This document shows, piece after piece, positions 18,444 through 27,014 of a DNA stretch of 64,000 nt. Under the pieces are notes generated by a model, which saw only the letters and a list, made by a program, of their open reading frames with translations, was not told where the DNA came from and did no database searches. Both the position numbers and the translations under genes were made by a program. Position 1 is the first letter of the stretch. Every line of letters begins with the position of its first letter. Origin of the DNA: Pseudomonas leptonychotis (GTDB lineage: Bacteria > Pseudomonadota > Gammaproteobacteria > Pseudomonadales > Pseudomonadaceae); NCBI RefSeq assembly GCF_004920405.1, contig NZ_RFLV01000003.1:124001-188000 (forward strand), read 5' to 3'.

Positions 18444-21251
18444 ATGAGCCTGCCTGCCGATTTTCTCACCGCTGTTGAATGCCTGATCCCGGCCGACCGT
18501 CGTTTCGACGATCCGCTGTCGACCCTGGCCTTCGGCACCGACGCCAGCTTCTACCGGCTGATTCCCAAGCTGGTGGTGCGCGTCGAAGCGGAACAGGAAG
18601 TGGTTGAGCTGCTCAAACTGGCAGGTGTGCATCAGGTGCCGGTGACCTTCCGCGCCGCTGGCACCAGCCTGTCCGGGCAAGCCATCAGCGATTCAGTGCT
18701 GATCGTCTTGGGCGACAACTGGAACGGTCGGGAGATTCGCGGCCAGGGCACGCAGATTCGCCTGCAACCCGGCGTAATCGGCGCTCAGGCGAATGCCGTA
18801 CTCGCGCCGTTTCAGCGCAAAATCGGCCCCGACCCGGCCTCGATCAACGCCTGCAAAATCGGCGGCATCGTCGCCAACAACGCCAGTGGTATGTGCTGCG
18901 GTACTGCGCAAAATAGCTACCACACCCTGGCCGGCATCCGTTTGGTGCTGGCCGATGGCACGGTGCTGGACAGTGAAGACCCGCTCAGCGTCACGCGCTT
19001 TTTCGCCACCCACGCCGAGCTGCTGGAGCAACTCAGCGAACTGGGGCGCAGCACCCGTGCTAACACTGAACTGGCCGCGAAAATCCGCCACAAGTACCGA
19101 CTAAAAAATACCACCGGGTTGTCGCTCAACGCCCTGATCGACTTTGATCAGCCGCTGGATATTCTCAGCCACTTGCTGGTCGGCTCCGAGGGCACTCTGG
19201 GCTTTATCAGTGCGGTGACCTACAACACCGTGCCCGACTACCCGCACAAGGCCAGCGCCCTGCTGGTGTTCCCCGATGTGGAAAGCTGCTGCCGCGCGGT
19301 CAGCGTGCTCAAACAACAACCGGTGTCCGCCGTCGAGCTACTGGACCGCCGCAGCCTGCGTTCAGTACAGGACAAACCCGGCATGCCGGCATGGGTCAAA
19401 GGCTTGTCCAATAACGCCTGCGCCCTGCTGATCGAATCGCGCGCCGCCAACCAGAGCCTGCTGCACGAACAACTGCAATTGATCATGGCCTCCATCGCCG
19501 CTTTCCCCTTGGAAAAGCAGGTGGATTTCAGCGAAGACCCGAGCGTCTACAACCTGCTGTGGAAGATCCGCAAGGACACCTTCCCCGCCGTCGGCGCGGT
19601 GCGCCAAACCGGCACCACGGTGATCATCGAAGACGTGACCTTCCCCGTCGAACAGCTCGCCGAGGGCGTCAACCGCCTGCTCGCGCTGTTCGATAAGCAC
19701 AGTTATGACGAGGCGATCATTTTCGGCCACGCCCTGGAAGGCAACTTGCACTTCGTATTTACCCAGGCCTTCGAAACACCTGAACAGATCGCCCGCTACT
19801 CAGCCTTTATGGACGATGTAGCGCAACTGGTAGCGGTGGAGTTTGGCGGTTCGCTCAAAGCCGAACACGGCACCGGCCGTAACATGGCGCCCTTTGTCGA
19901 GCTGGAATGGGGCAGTGATGCCTACCAGCTGATGTGGCAGATCAAGCGCCTGCTAGACCCGCAAGGCATCCTCAACCCGGATGTGGTGCTGTCGGATGAT
20001 CCGCAACTGCACCTGAAAAACCTCAAGCCGCTGCCGGCCGCCGATGAGATTATCGATAAGTGCATCGAGTGTGGGTTCTGCGAGCCAGTGTGCCCGTCCA
20101 AAGGGCTGACCCTGAGCCCGCGTCAGCGCATCGTGATCTGGCGCGATATCCAAGCCAAGCAACGTGCCGGCATCGATACCCGCGAGCTGGAAGCGGCTTA
20201 TCAATACCAGGGCATCGACACCTGCGCCGCCACTGGCCTGTGCGCGCAGCGCTGCCCGGTGGGCATTAACACCGGCGACTTGGTGCGTCAGTTGCGTGGC
20301 CGCGACGCTAACAATCAGCGCAGCGCCGACTGGCTGGCAAATAACTTTCGCCGCGCCATGCAAGGCGCACGGGTCATGCTGCACGTGGCCAGTGGCGCGC
20401 GCATGGTCATGGGCGCGCCCCTGCTCAGTCGTACCTCGGCGGCTATCAGCAAAGCCAGCCAGGGCCGCGTACCGCAGTGGACGCCAGCCATGCCGCAACC
20501 GTTGCAGCGTTTGCAATTACCCAAATCTAATGAGGATGCACGGCCACGCGTGGTCTATCTGGCGGCCTGCGTGTCCCGCGCCATGGGCCCAGCTGCAACC
20601 GATGCCGAGCAAATGCCCCTGCTCGACAAAACCCGCGCGCTGCTGGAGAAAGGCGGCTTCCAGGTGGTGTTCCCGGATGACCTGGATAACCTCTGCTGCG
20701 GCCAGCCGTTTGCCTCCAAAGGCTATGCCGAGCAAGCCGAACGCAAAAAGCAGGAACTGATCGACGCGCTGCTCAAGGCCAGCCGTGGCGGCCTCGACCC
20801 TATCTACTGCGATACCAGCCCCTGCACCCTACGGCTGATTCAGGATGGCTTGGATTCTCGATTGAAACTGCATGACCCAGTGAAGTTTATCCGCGAACAG
20901 TTGCTCGACCGTCTCGACATCAGCCCACAGGAAAAAGCGGTGGCGGTGCATGTCACTTGCAGCACCCAACATCTGGGCGAGGCTCAAGGGCTGATCGATA
21001 TCGTGCGGCGCTGCACCTCAGAGGTGGTGATTCCCGAGGGCATTCACTGCTGCGGCTTTGCCGGCGACAAGGGCTTTACCACCCCGGAGCTGAACGAGCA
21101 TGCCCTGCGCAGCCTGAAATCCGCCGTGCAGTACTGCGAGGAAGGCATCAGCACCAGCCGCACCTGCGAAATCGGCCTGAGCCAACATGGCGGTATCGAA
21201 TACCACGGGCTGGTGTATCTGCTGGACCGGGTCAGCCGGGCACGCGCGTGA
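18444..21251 (+). CDS. dld: D-lactate dehydrogenase, FAD/Fe-S fusion type
   Basis: This 935-residue protein couples an N-terminal FAD_binding_4 domain (VTFRAAGTSLSGQA) and FAD-oxidase C domain to two 4Fe-4S motifs (CIECGFCEPVCPSKG; CAATGLCAQRCPVG) and a C-terminal pair of CCG cysteine-rich motifs (CCGQPFASKG; CCGFAGDKGF). This architecture is the quinone-linked D-lactate dehydrogenase found third in Pseudomonas lld operons, also named lldE or dld-II. It starts 25 bp after lldD, and together the genes allow use of both lactate isomers. Confidence 0.94.
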   Translation: MSLPADFLTAVECLIPADRRFDDPLSTLAFGTDASFYRLIPKLVVRVEAEQEVVELLKLAGVHQVPVTFRAAGTSLSGQAISDSVLIVLGDNWNGREIRGQGTQIRLQPGVIGAQANAVLAPFQRKIGPDPASINACKIGGIVANNASGMCCGTAQNSYHTLAGIRLVLADGTVLDSEDPLSVTRFFATHAELLEQLSELGRSTRANTELAAKIRHKYRLKNTTGLSLNALIDFDQPLDILSHLLVGSEGTLGFISAVTYNTVPDYPHKASALLVFPDVESCCRAVSVLKQQPVSAVELLDRRSLRSVQDKPGMPAWVKGLSNNACALLIESRAANQSLLHEQLQLIMASIAAFPLEKQVDFSEDPSVYNLLWKIRKDTFPAVGAVRQTGTTVIIEDVTFPVEQLAEGVNRLLALFDKHSYDEAIIFGHALEGNLHFVFTQAFETPEQIARYSAFMDDVAQLVAVEFGGSLKAEHGTGRNMAPFVELEWGSDAYQLMWQIKRLLDPQGILNPDVVLSDDPQLHLKNLKPLPAADEIIDKCIECGFCEPVCPSKGLTLSPRQRIVIWRDIQAKQRAGIDTRELEAAYQYQGIDTCAATGLCAQRCPVGINTGDLVRQLRGRDANNQRSADWLANNFRRAMQGARVMLHVASGARMVMGAPLLSRTSAAISKASQGRVPQWTPAMPQPLQRLQLPKSNEDARPRVVYLAACVSRAMGPAATDAEQMPLLDKTRALLEKGGFQVVFPDDLDNLCCGQPFASKGYAEQAERKKQELIDALLKASRGGLDPIYCDTSPCTLRLIQDGLDSRLKLHDPVKFIREQLLDRLDISPQEKAVAVHVTCSTQHLGEAQGLIDIVRRCTSEVVIPEGIHCCGFAGDKGFTTPELNEHALRSLKSAVQYCEEGISTSRTCEIGLSQHGGIEYHGLVYLLDRVSRARA

Positions 21252-21309
21252 AGGGAAACCGGAACAACGCAGTACGCAAAAAGTGAAGTGATACGCGCAC
21301 ATCCTCGTC

Positions 21310-21350
21310 AAAAAAAATGAACTTTGCCAAATACACGGCAGTCATTTTTT
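21310..21350. terminator. Terminator of the lactate operon
   Basis: An A-rich left arm (AAAAAATGA with TGCC) pairs with GGCA and TCATTTTTT, giving an interrupted stem with poly-A on the 5' side and poly-T on the 3' side. It lies about 60 bp past dld and could work in both directions. Confidence 0.65.
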
Positions 21351-21449
21351 ATGCCTGAATGATTTAGGCGGATGTAGATCTCGCCCCGTGGACCATGCCT
21401 TGAGAGGCAGCCAGGGCCGAGAAACAATCAACGATGAGAGGACTATCAC

Positions 21450-21713
21450 ATGAAGCGTACAGCCCTGTTTTTTGCCGCCGCCGTACTGGCCTCCCCTGCG
21501 TTTGCCGCTGATGACCTGTGCACGGTCAAAATGCAGCAGCTTGATGACAACACCAATGCGATGGAAACCTTAGGCTCGCCCCTTAAGGAGCAGGTTGAAG
21601 AGCATAAAATGATGGCTGAAAAAGCCAGAAGTGCGGGCAACTCAGAAGATTGCGCCACCCACGCGACTAAAGCGTTAGAGCTGTTAATGAAGACCGACAG
21701 CCAAGTCAATTAA
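21450..21713 (+). CDS. Small secreted protein
   Basis: This 87-residue protein has a clear Sec signal peptide (MKRTALFFAAAVLASPAFA, cut before ADD). The mature part of about 68 residues is helical, charged and has two Cys (DLCTVK; EDCATH) that could form a disulfide. AGAGGA precedes the ATG. It is monocistronic. I recognise no named function; similar small periplasmic proteins occur widely in pseudomonads. Confidence 0.8.
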   Translation: MKRTALFFAAAVLASPAFAADDLCTVKMQQLDDNTNAMETLGSPLKEQVEEHKMMAEKARSAGNSEDCATHATKALELLMKTDSQVN

Positions 21714-21875
21714 CACCGACTGAACAGCCTGAGCGCCCACCCACGCTGACTAATGCGTATGGGCGCCGGGCATCGGTAAGCAATCGTACGATCCATTACC
21801 TGATTACCAAAACCACTATTCCTATCGCGCGAGCGTGATTGCACCCATCTGTCGAACGCTGCAGTTCGCCAACGC

Positions 21876-24803
21876 CTAGCGCCCTCCTGGGGCCCCCTGC
21901 CCTAACAAACTGAGTGCCACGCGCCGCACCTGTGCCAAATCAATTGGCTTAGCCAAGCAGGCTTGCGCACCGCGTCGACGTGCTTCAGCAAACACCGCTT
22001 CATCCGCAGCAGCGCTGATGACCAACACAGGAACACCTTGCAGCCGCGGATTCAGACGCATGGCATCAAGCACCTGCATCCCGTCACCATCGGGTAAATC
22101 CAGGTCGAGTAATAGCAACGTCGGTGTGCATTGCTCCAGTTCGATCAGCGCGCGCTGCACCGACCCGGCACCGCGCACGTCGGCAAACTCTCGCAGCGCT
22201 TCTTGAACCACTTTCAGACAAGCCGGGTGATCTTCAACACACAACACCTCGGCCAGCTGTTTGGGCTGCATCGCCACTGCATCAATATTAGGAGCAACCT
22301 GAGCGGCTGGAGCTGCAGCGCCTGGCAGATCAATCCAGAAGCGGCTGCCGCTGCCGGCAACACTGCTAAAACCCATCTCGCCTGCCATCAAGGTGGCCAG
22401 CTCGCGGCACAACACCAAACCAATCCCAGTACCGGGAATATTGGAATTCTCTCGACCAAGACGCTGGAATGGCTGGAACAAGTTGGCCTGCTGCTCGGCA
22501 CTCAGGCCCGCACCATTATCCTCAACCCACAAGCGCACACAGTCGGAACGCACTTCATAACCAATGCGCAATAAACCCTGCGGGCTGTTGTACTTGATCG
22601 CATTGGACAGCAAATTGAGCAGCACCTGACGCACGCGGCGCATGTCCGCCTGCACATACAGACCCGTGTCCGCCTCAGCAACAACCTGCATGTGCAACTG
22701 ACGCTGCTGCACCTCCGGCAGCACCAGCTCGGCACAGCCATGCAGCAGTGCGCCGACCTCCACCGCTTGAAGCTTGAGCTGCTGACGCCGACTTTCAATG
22801 CTCGACAGATCAAGAATATCGTCCACCAATGACGTCAGATGGCGACTGGCATTGACGATCTCACGGGCATAATCGCCTTCTAGCTTGGCCTCTGGCTTGT
22901 CCTGCGCCTCCATTTCGATCAATTGGCCAAAGCCATAGATCGCATTGAGCGGCGTGCGTAGCTCATGGCTCATGCTGGAGAGGAAACGACTCTTGGCCTG
23001 GCTGGCGGCCTGAGCATCCAGGCTGGCGCGGCGCAAGTCCTCCTGCACCTGTTTAAGCCGAGTGATATCAACGTGGGTGCCAGCCACGCGCAATGCACGC
23101 CCATCAGCGTCACGTTCCAGCACCTTGCCGCGGCTGAGCAACCAGACGTATTCACCCTGCGCATCGGCGTAGCGGTACTCGGCCTCGAACTGATCTTCAC
23201 CGCTGCTGGCAAACAGCTGGCGCAGATGGCGAATCCGCTCTAGATCATTGGGATGCACACGCTGGTTAAACTCACTGAAACTCATCACCGCATGAGCCAC
23301 ACCAAAACGCTTGAGAAAGCGCTCGCTGAGGCTGATGCTCATGCTGGCCGCCTCGACTTCCCAGAGACTTTCAGTGGTGCTCTCCAGCACCAACTGAAGA
23401 ATCCGCTGCGCGTCTACACGCTGCACTTCACTGGCCTGTAACTGCTCGCCAGTATGCTGCACGGCCACCGCCATGCTCACCAGCTCGTCGATCTGGCTAC
23501 TGGGCGCACTGGGTTGATAATTGCCTTGACCCAACTCGCGCATCATCCCGACTACCCCATCAATCGGTTGCACCAACTGCTCGCTCAAACGCCGCGAGCG
23601 CACCCACATCAAGGCAAAAAACAGCAGGTAGAACAGCCCCAGGCCGACAATTAACAGATAGCCGATATGCAGGTAACGCTCAGCCAATCGGTTCGTTTCG
23701 CTGTAGATACTCGCTTCATCAACCACCAACAGCAGCTGCCAACCGGTCTGCGGAATCTCACTCCACGCGATCAGCTGCTTGCGCCCACCGAGCACCACTT
23801 CCTGCACATTGCCCTGCCCGGCCTTCATGGCCTGCAACAACGGCTGCATTTCCGCGCGCTTGGCCAGGTTGAAGTCCTCAGGCTTGAGCACCTCACGGCG
23901 CACCGCTTCGGCGTAGGAGTATTCCGTCAGCTCGCGCAGGCCAAAATCCTCTTCACCGGCACGCGGGAGGGCCATGATATTGTGATCACGGCTGACCAAC
24001 ATGGCATACCCCTGCCAAGGCACCCCCAACTCGCCAATCTCCCCCAGCATCTGTCCGACCGTGATATCCAGCCCCACTACGCCTTCGAGAAAATCATCGC
24101 GATAAACTGGCGCCACTGCCGACATCATCCAGCCCATACCCGCTGGGTCTAGATACACATCGGTCCACGCCACCTTGCGACCAGGGTTGTGCGTAGCGTC
24201 CGCCAGGTAATAGAAGTTGTAATCAGGTATCACCATGTCATGGGGATACTGCTCGGGCGTCATAAAGAAGGGGTAGATGCGGTTATAGCTATCCCAACTA
24301 TTGAAGTAGGCCGCCGCCACCATGGGGTTAGCCGCCTGGATCGAGCGCATCAAGGGGTCGAGTTGAGACAGTCGCAAAGCCTTGGCATGGTCCTGCTGCG
24401 CGACTGGCGTACTGTTGGCATAAAAGGATGCCGCTCGGCCATCATCGCTGCGACTGAAGAACACGCCGCTTTCAGACAACGCATGGCGTTGGAGCTCCAG
24501 TACATCAGGTTGAAAGCCTTCGTTACGTAACGCATTGAGCGCAGCGTCACGAAATATCTGCACCTGGGCTTCGACTGAACGCAAGCGCCCGTCGATCACC
24601 TGCCCCTCACGCATGGCCGCAGCCGAGAGATCGTCTAGCGCGCTCTCCTGCAAATGTTCAATCTGCGCATCACGAATGGCCGCATTACTCAGCAGATATA
24701 CAGTGATCAACACTGACTCGACCAGAATCAGCGGAATCAGAGCGCTTTGCACAAAAGCGCGCCAGATCCACTGGCGCAAAGGGTAACGCGTCGTGCGCGG
24801 CAT
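21876..24803 (-). CDS. Hybrid sensor histidine kinase (Cache-PAS-HisKA-HATPase-REC)
   Basis: The protein has 975 residues. TM1 is near 14-36, a large periplasmic dCache-type sensor spans roughly 45-365, and TM2 is near 372-394. A PAS/PAC region with PAC-like text (EAEYRYADAQGEYVWLLSRG) follows. HisKA reads FLSSMSHELRTPLNAIYG with the phospho-His at 613, and the ATPase has NLLSNAIKYN and DNGAGL. The C-terminal receiver has the likely phospho-Asp at 900 (LLLLDLDLPDGDG) and Lys in LAKPID. With no output domain or adjacent regulator, its phosphorelay partner is elsewhere. The ligand is unknown. Confidence 0.92.
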   Translation of the reverse strand: MPRTTRYPLRQWIWRAFVQSALIPLILVESVLITVYLLSNAAIRDAQIEHLQESALDDLSAAAMREGQVIDGRLRSVEAQVQIFRDAALNALRNEGFQPDVLELQRHALSESGVFFSRSDDGRAASFYANSTPVAQQDHAKALRLSQLDPLMRSIQAANPMVAAAYFNSWDSYNRIYPFFMTPEQYPHDMVIPDYNFYYLADATHNPGRKVAWTDVYLDPAGMGWMMSAVAPVYRDDFLEGVVGLDITVGQMLGEIGELGVPWQGYAMLVSRDHNIMALPRAGEEDFGLRELTEYSYAEAVRREVLKPEDFNLAKRAEMQPLLQAMKAGQGNVQEVVLGGRKQLIAWSEIPQTGWQLLLVVDEASIYSETNRLAERYLHIGYLLIVGLGLFYLLFFALMWVRSRRLSEQLVQPIDGVVGMMRELGQGNYQPSAPSSQIDELVSMAVAVQHTGEQLQASEVQRVDAQRILQLVLESTTESLWEVEAASMSISLSERFLKRFGVAHAVMSFSEFNQRVHPNDLERIRHLRQLFASSGEDQFEAEYRYADAQGEYVWLLSRGKVLERDADGRALRVAGTHVDITRLKQVQEDLRRASLDAQAASQAKSRFLSSMSHELRTPLNAIYGFGQLIEMEAQDKPEAKLEGDYAREIVNASRHLTSLVDDILDLSSIESRRQQLKLQAVEVGALLHGCAELVLPEVQQRQLHMQVVAEADTGLYVQADMRRVRQVLLNLLSNAIKYNSPQGLLRIGYEVRSDCVRLWVEDNGAGLSAEQQANLFQPFQRLGRENSNIPGTGIGLVLCRELATLMAGEMGFSSVAGSGSRFWIDLPGAAAPAAQVAPNIDAVAMQPKQLAEVLCVEDHPACLKVVQEALREFADVRGAGSVQRALIELEQCTPTLLLLDLDLPDGDGMQVLDAMRLNPRLQGVPVLVISAAADEAVFAEARRRGAQACLAKPIDLAQVRRVALSLLGQGAPGGR

Positions 24804-24892
24804 ACGAGGGTCTCATCCAAAAGACAAAGCGAATGTGCAGGATGCAATCATAGCCGGCAACTGTCATCAGCGTCCGACAGGCAATTGTTGGG

Positions 24893-24921
24893 TCGACGCT
24901 GTGGAACCTTTGGCGTAGACT
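24893..24921 (+). promoter_or_regulatory. Candidate ssrA promoter
   Basis: TCGACG and TAGACT are spaced 17 bp apart and match sigma70 boxes at four of six positions each. The -10 box ends 29 bp before the mature tmRNA 5' end, leaving room for the processed leader. Confidence 0.5.
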
Positions 24922-24950
24922 CGCGTCCCAGTACCAGCAACACAAGTTTT

Positions 24951-25338
24951 GGGGCCGATTAGGATTCGACGCCGGTAGTGAAACTTGAGGGGCATGCCGA
25001 GTTGGTAACAGAACTCGTAAATCCACTGTTGCAAAACTCTATAATTGCCAATGATGACAATTACGGTGCTCAACTAGCTGCGTAAGCAGCCTAGTCGCAC
25101 TTCTGGTAGCTTCGGCTCCAGCAATCATTAGGGGATGTCTGTAAACCCGAAATGATTGTCATATAGAACAGAATCGTCGCCTAGTACGTTGTGGACGAAG
25201 CGCCTAAAACTTACACAACTCGCCCAAAGCACCCTGCCCGTCGGGCGGCCAAGGGTTAACTCAGTAGACACGGCTAAGCATGTAGAACCAACAGCGGAGC
25301 ACTGGCGGACGGGGGTTCAAATCCCCCCGGCTCCACCA
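24951..25338 (+). ncRNA. ssrA: Transfer-messenger RNA (tmRNA)
   Basis: The gene starts GGGGCCGATTAGGATTCGAC and ends with the tRNA-like TTCAAATCCCCCCGGCTCCA plus an encoded CCA. The tag reading frame at 25047-25085 encodes ANDDNYGAQLAA then TAA, a typical proteobacterial degradation tag. It rescues stalled ribosomes with SmpB. The 3' end is the target of the integrase gene immediately downstream, and the gene remains intact at this junction. Confidence 0.97.
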
Positions 25339-25390
25339 AATACACATCTAAGGGCGTCCACGGACGTCCTTTTTTGTGCCTGAAATCCAG
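25311..25390 (+). repeat. attL: ssrA 3' end plus terminator copy
   Basis: The 3' end of ssrA (GGTTCAAATC...CCACCAAATAC), a GACGTCC hairpin and TTTTTTGTGCCTGAAATCCAG (25370-25390) recur in degenerate form at 60301-60374. The last block is identical in both copies. Similarity fades further on, with GGGC.TTCAG.GCCA in each. These are the ends of an integrated element. Confidence 0.88.
25351..25375 (+). terminator. Terminator after ssrA (attL copy)
   Basis: AGGGCGTCC and GGACGTCCT form a 9-bp stem with one G-T pair, followed by six T. It ends ssrA transcription at the left junction. Confidence 0.8.
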
Positions 25391-25451
25391 CAAATACGGG
25401 GCTTTCAGCGCCACCAGCGTCCACGAGCATCCACTCAAAGCCACGCCAATC

Positions 25452-25521
25452 TGTATTCCAAATTGTATTCCAAGCACTCAAGTGCTAATTTTTGGAATAC
25501 AGAATCTCTTCTTGGAATACC
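25452..25521. repeat. Left integrase arm-type sites
   Basis: TGTATTCCAA occurs at 25452 and 25464 (12-bp period). Inverted copies TTGGAATACA and TTGGAATACC lie at 25492 and 25512, just before the integrase start. The same 12-bp-spaced pair recurs at the right end of the island, which points to binding sites for the integrase N-terminal arm domain. Confidence 0.75.
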
Positions 25522-25522
25522 A

Positions 25523-26782
25523 ATGGGCGCCAAAGCTACCACCCTCTCTGAACTCAAAATCAAAGCCGCCAAGCCTAAGGACAAGGATTACGTTCTTAGT
25601 GATGGAAATGGCTTACAGATGCGAGTGAGAATCAATGGCTCTAGGCTATGGAACCTTAATTATCACCACCCCATAACGAAGAAGCGCATCAATATGGGGC
25701 TTGGCACCTATCCAGAACTCTCTCTGGCGCAAGCTAGAAAAATGACCGTTGAGGCGAGAGAGCTGCTTGCCATGGGAACTGACCCGAAAGGACATCGGGA
25801 AGCTTTAGGACAAGCCAAGAAGGCTGAAACTGAGCACACATTTCAGAATGTCGCGACCTCTTGGTATGAGCTGAAAAAGGATGCAGTGACACCTGCCTAT
25901 GCTGAGGACATCTGGCGCTCACTGACGCTGCACGTGTTTCCGGATTTGGGCACCACACCGATCTCGGCCATCACCGCACCGCAAGTCATCAACCTGCTTC
26001 GGCCACTCGAAACCAAAGGCAGCCTTGAAACCGTTAAACGGCTATCGCAGCGTCTCAACGAGATCATGACCTACGGGGTCAACTCGGGACTGATTCACGC
26101 AAATCCACTCAGCGGGATTCGCTCCGTCTTTAAAAAACCGAAAAAGAAGAACATGGCGGCACTTGCTCCCGATGAGCTGAAAGAGCTCATGGTCGCAATT
26201 GCCAATGCCAGTATAAAAAGAACGACGCGCTGCCTTATCGAATGGCAACTCAACACCATGACCCGGCCAGCAGAGGCAGCCACCACCCGCTGGGCCGATA
26301 TTGACTTCGAAAAGCGTATCTGGACGATTCCTGCAGAGCGCATGAAGAAACGGCGCATACATATCGTGCCGCTCACGGAACAAGCACTAGCGCTTTTGGA
26401 TGCAATCAAACCCTACAGCGGGCATCGGGAGTACGTGTTTCCTGCAGACCGGAATCCTCGAACCCACTGCAACAGCCAGACCGCCAACATGGCGCTAAAG
26501 CGCATGGGCTTCGAAGGGCGCCTGGTGAGCCATGGCATGCGCTCAATGGCCAGCACCATACTCAACGAGCATGGCTGGGATCCCGAACTGATCGAGGTAG
26601 CACTTGCCCATGTCGACAAGGACGAGGTTCGCAGCGCCTATAACCGGGCGGACTATATCGAGCGCAGACGGCCAATGATGGCTTGGTGGAGTGAACACAT
26701 TCAGGAAGCAGCAACTGGGAATTTTTCGGTGTCAGTTATCAAGGAAAATCACGACAAAAAAGTCGTTTCAATACGCAAATAA
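25523..26782 (+). CDS. Tyrosine-recombinase integrase
   Basis: This 419-residue integrase has an N-terminal Arm-DNA-binding (DUF4102-type) domain (LSDGNGLQMRVRINGSRLWN), a SAM-like core-binding domain, and a catalytic domain with Arg in NTMTRPAEA, HGMR in SHGMRSMAST, LAHVD and the Tyr nucleophile in the AYNRADY region. It would recombine attL and attR within the ssrA 3' end. I chose the ATG at 25523 (MGAKATT); an upstream in-frame start would translate the arm-site repeats. Confidence 0.94.
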   Translation: MGAKATTLSELKIKAAKPKDKDYVLSDGNGLQMRVRINGSRLWNLNYHHPITKKRINMGLGTYPELSLAQARKMTVEARELLAMGTDPKGHREALGQAKKAETEHTFQNVATSWYELKKDAVTPAYAEDIWRSLTLHVFPDLGTTPISAITAPQVINLLRPLETKGSLETVKRLSQRLNEIMTYGVNSGLIHANPLSGIRSVFKKPKKKNMAALAPDELKELMVAIANASIKRTTRCLIEWQLNTMTRPAEAATTRWADIDFEKRIWTIPAERMKKRRIHIVPLTEQALALLDAIKPYSGHREYVFPADRNPRTHCNSQTANMALKRMGFEGRLVSHGMRSMASTILNEHGWDPELIEVALAHVDKDEVRSAYNRADYIERRRPMMAWWSEHIQEAATGNFSVSVIKENHDKKVVSIRK

Positions 26783-26994
26783 CTGGTCTGCTACTTAACG
26801 GATAGGGGCCATGCTGATGCGGTAATGGGCAGAAATGCTAGAGGGCAGAGGCGGTTGGCCGAGGACCCAGCTGTCCGCCTGCAATCGGTTGCCCTCCACC
26901 TACACCTGACCCGAGGCATTGTCTTCACTGGCCTCTGCCAACCGCTCCCTTCTGTTTTAGGCATTAGGCGACCATAAAAGATGGCCAAAACGGG

Positions 26995-27014
26995 ATTAGG
27001 AGCTGGCTCCTAAT
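26995..27014 (-). terminator. Palindrome after gajB
   Basis: ATTAGGAGC and GCTCCTAAT form a perfect inverted repeat abutting the gajB stop; on the minus strand CCCGTTTT follows. The adjoining region 26783-26994 between the convergent integrase and gajB has another 9-bp repeat (GCGGTTGGC / GCCAACCGC) and no gene that I can support. Confidence 0.5.
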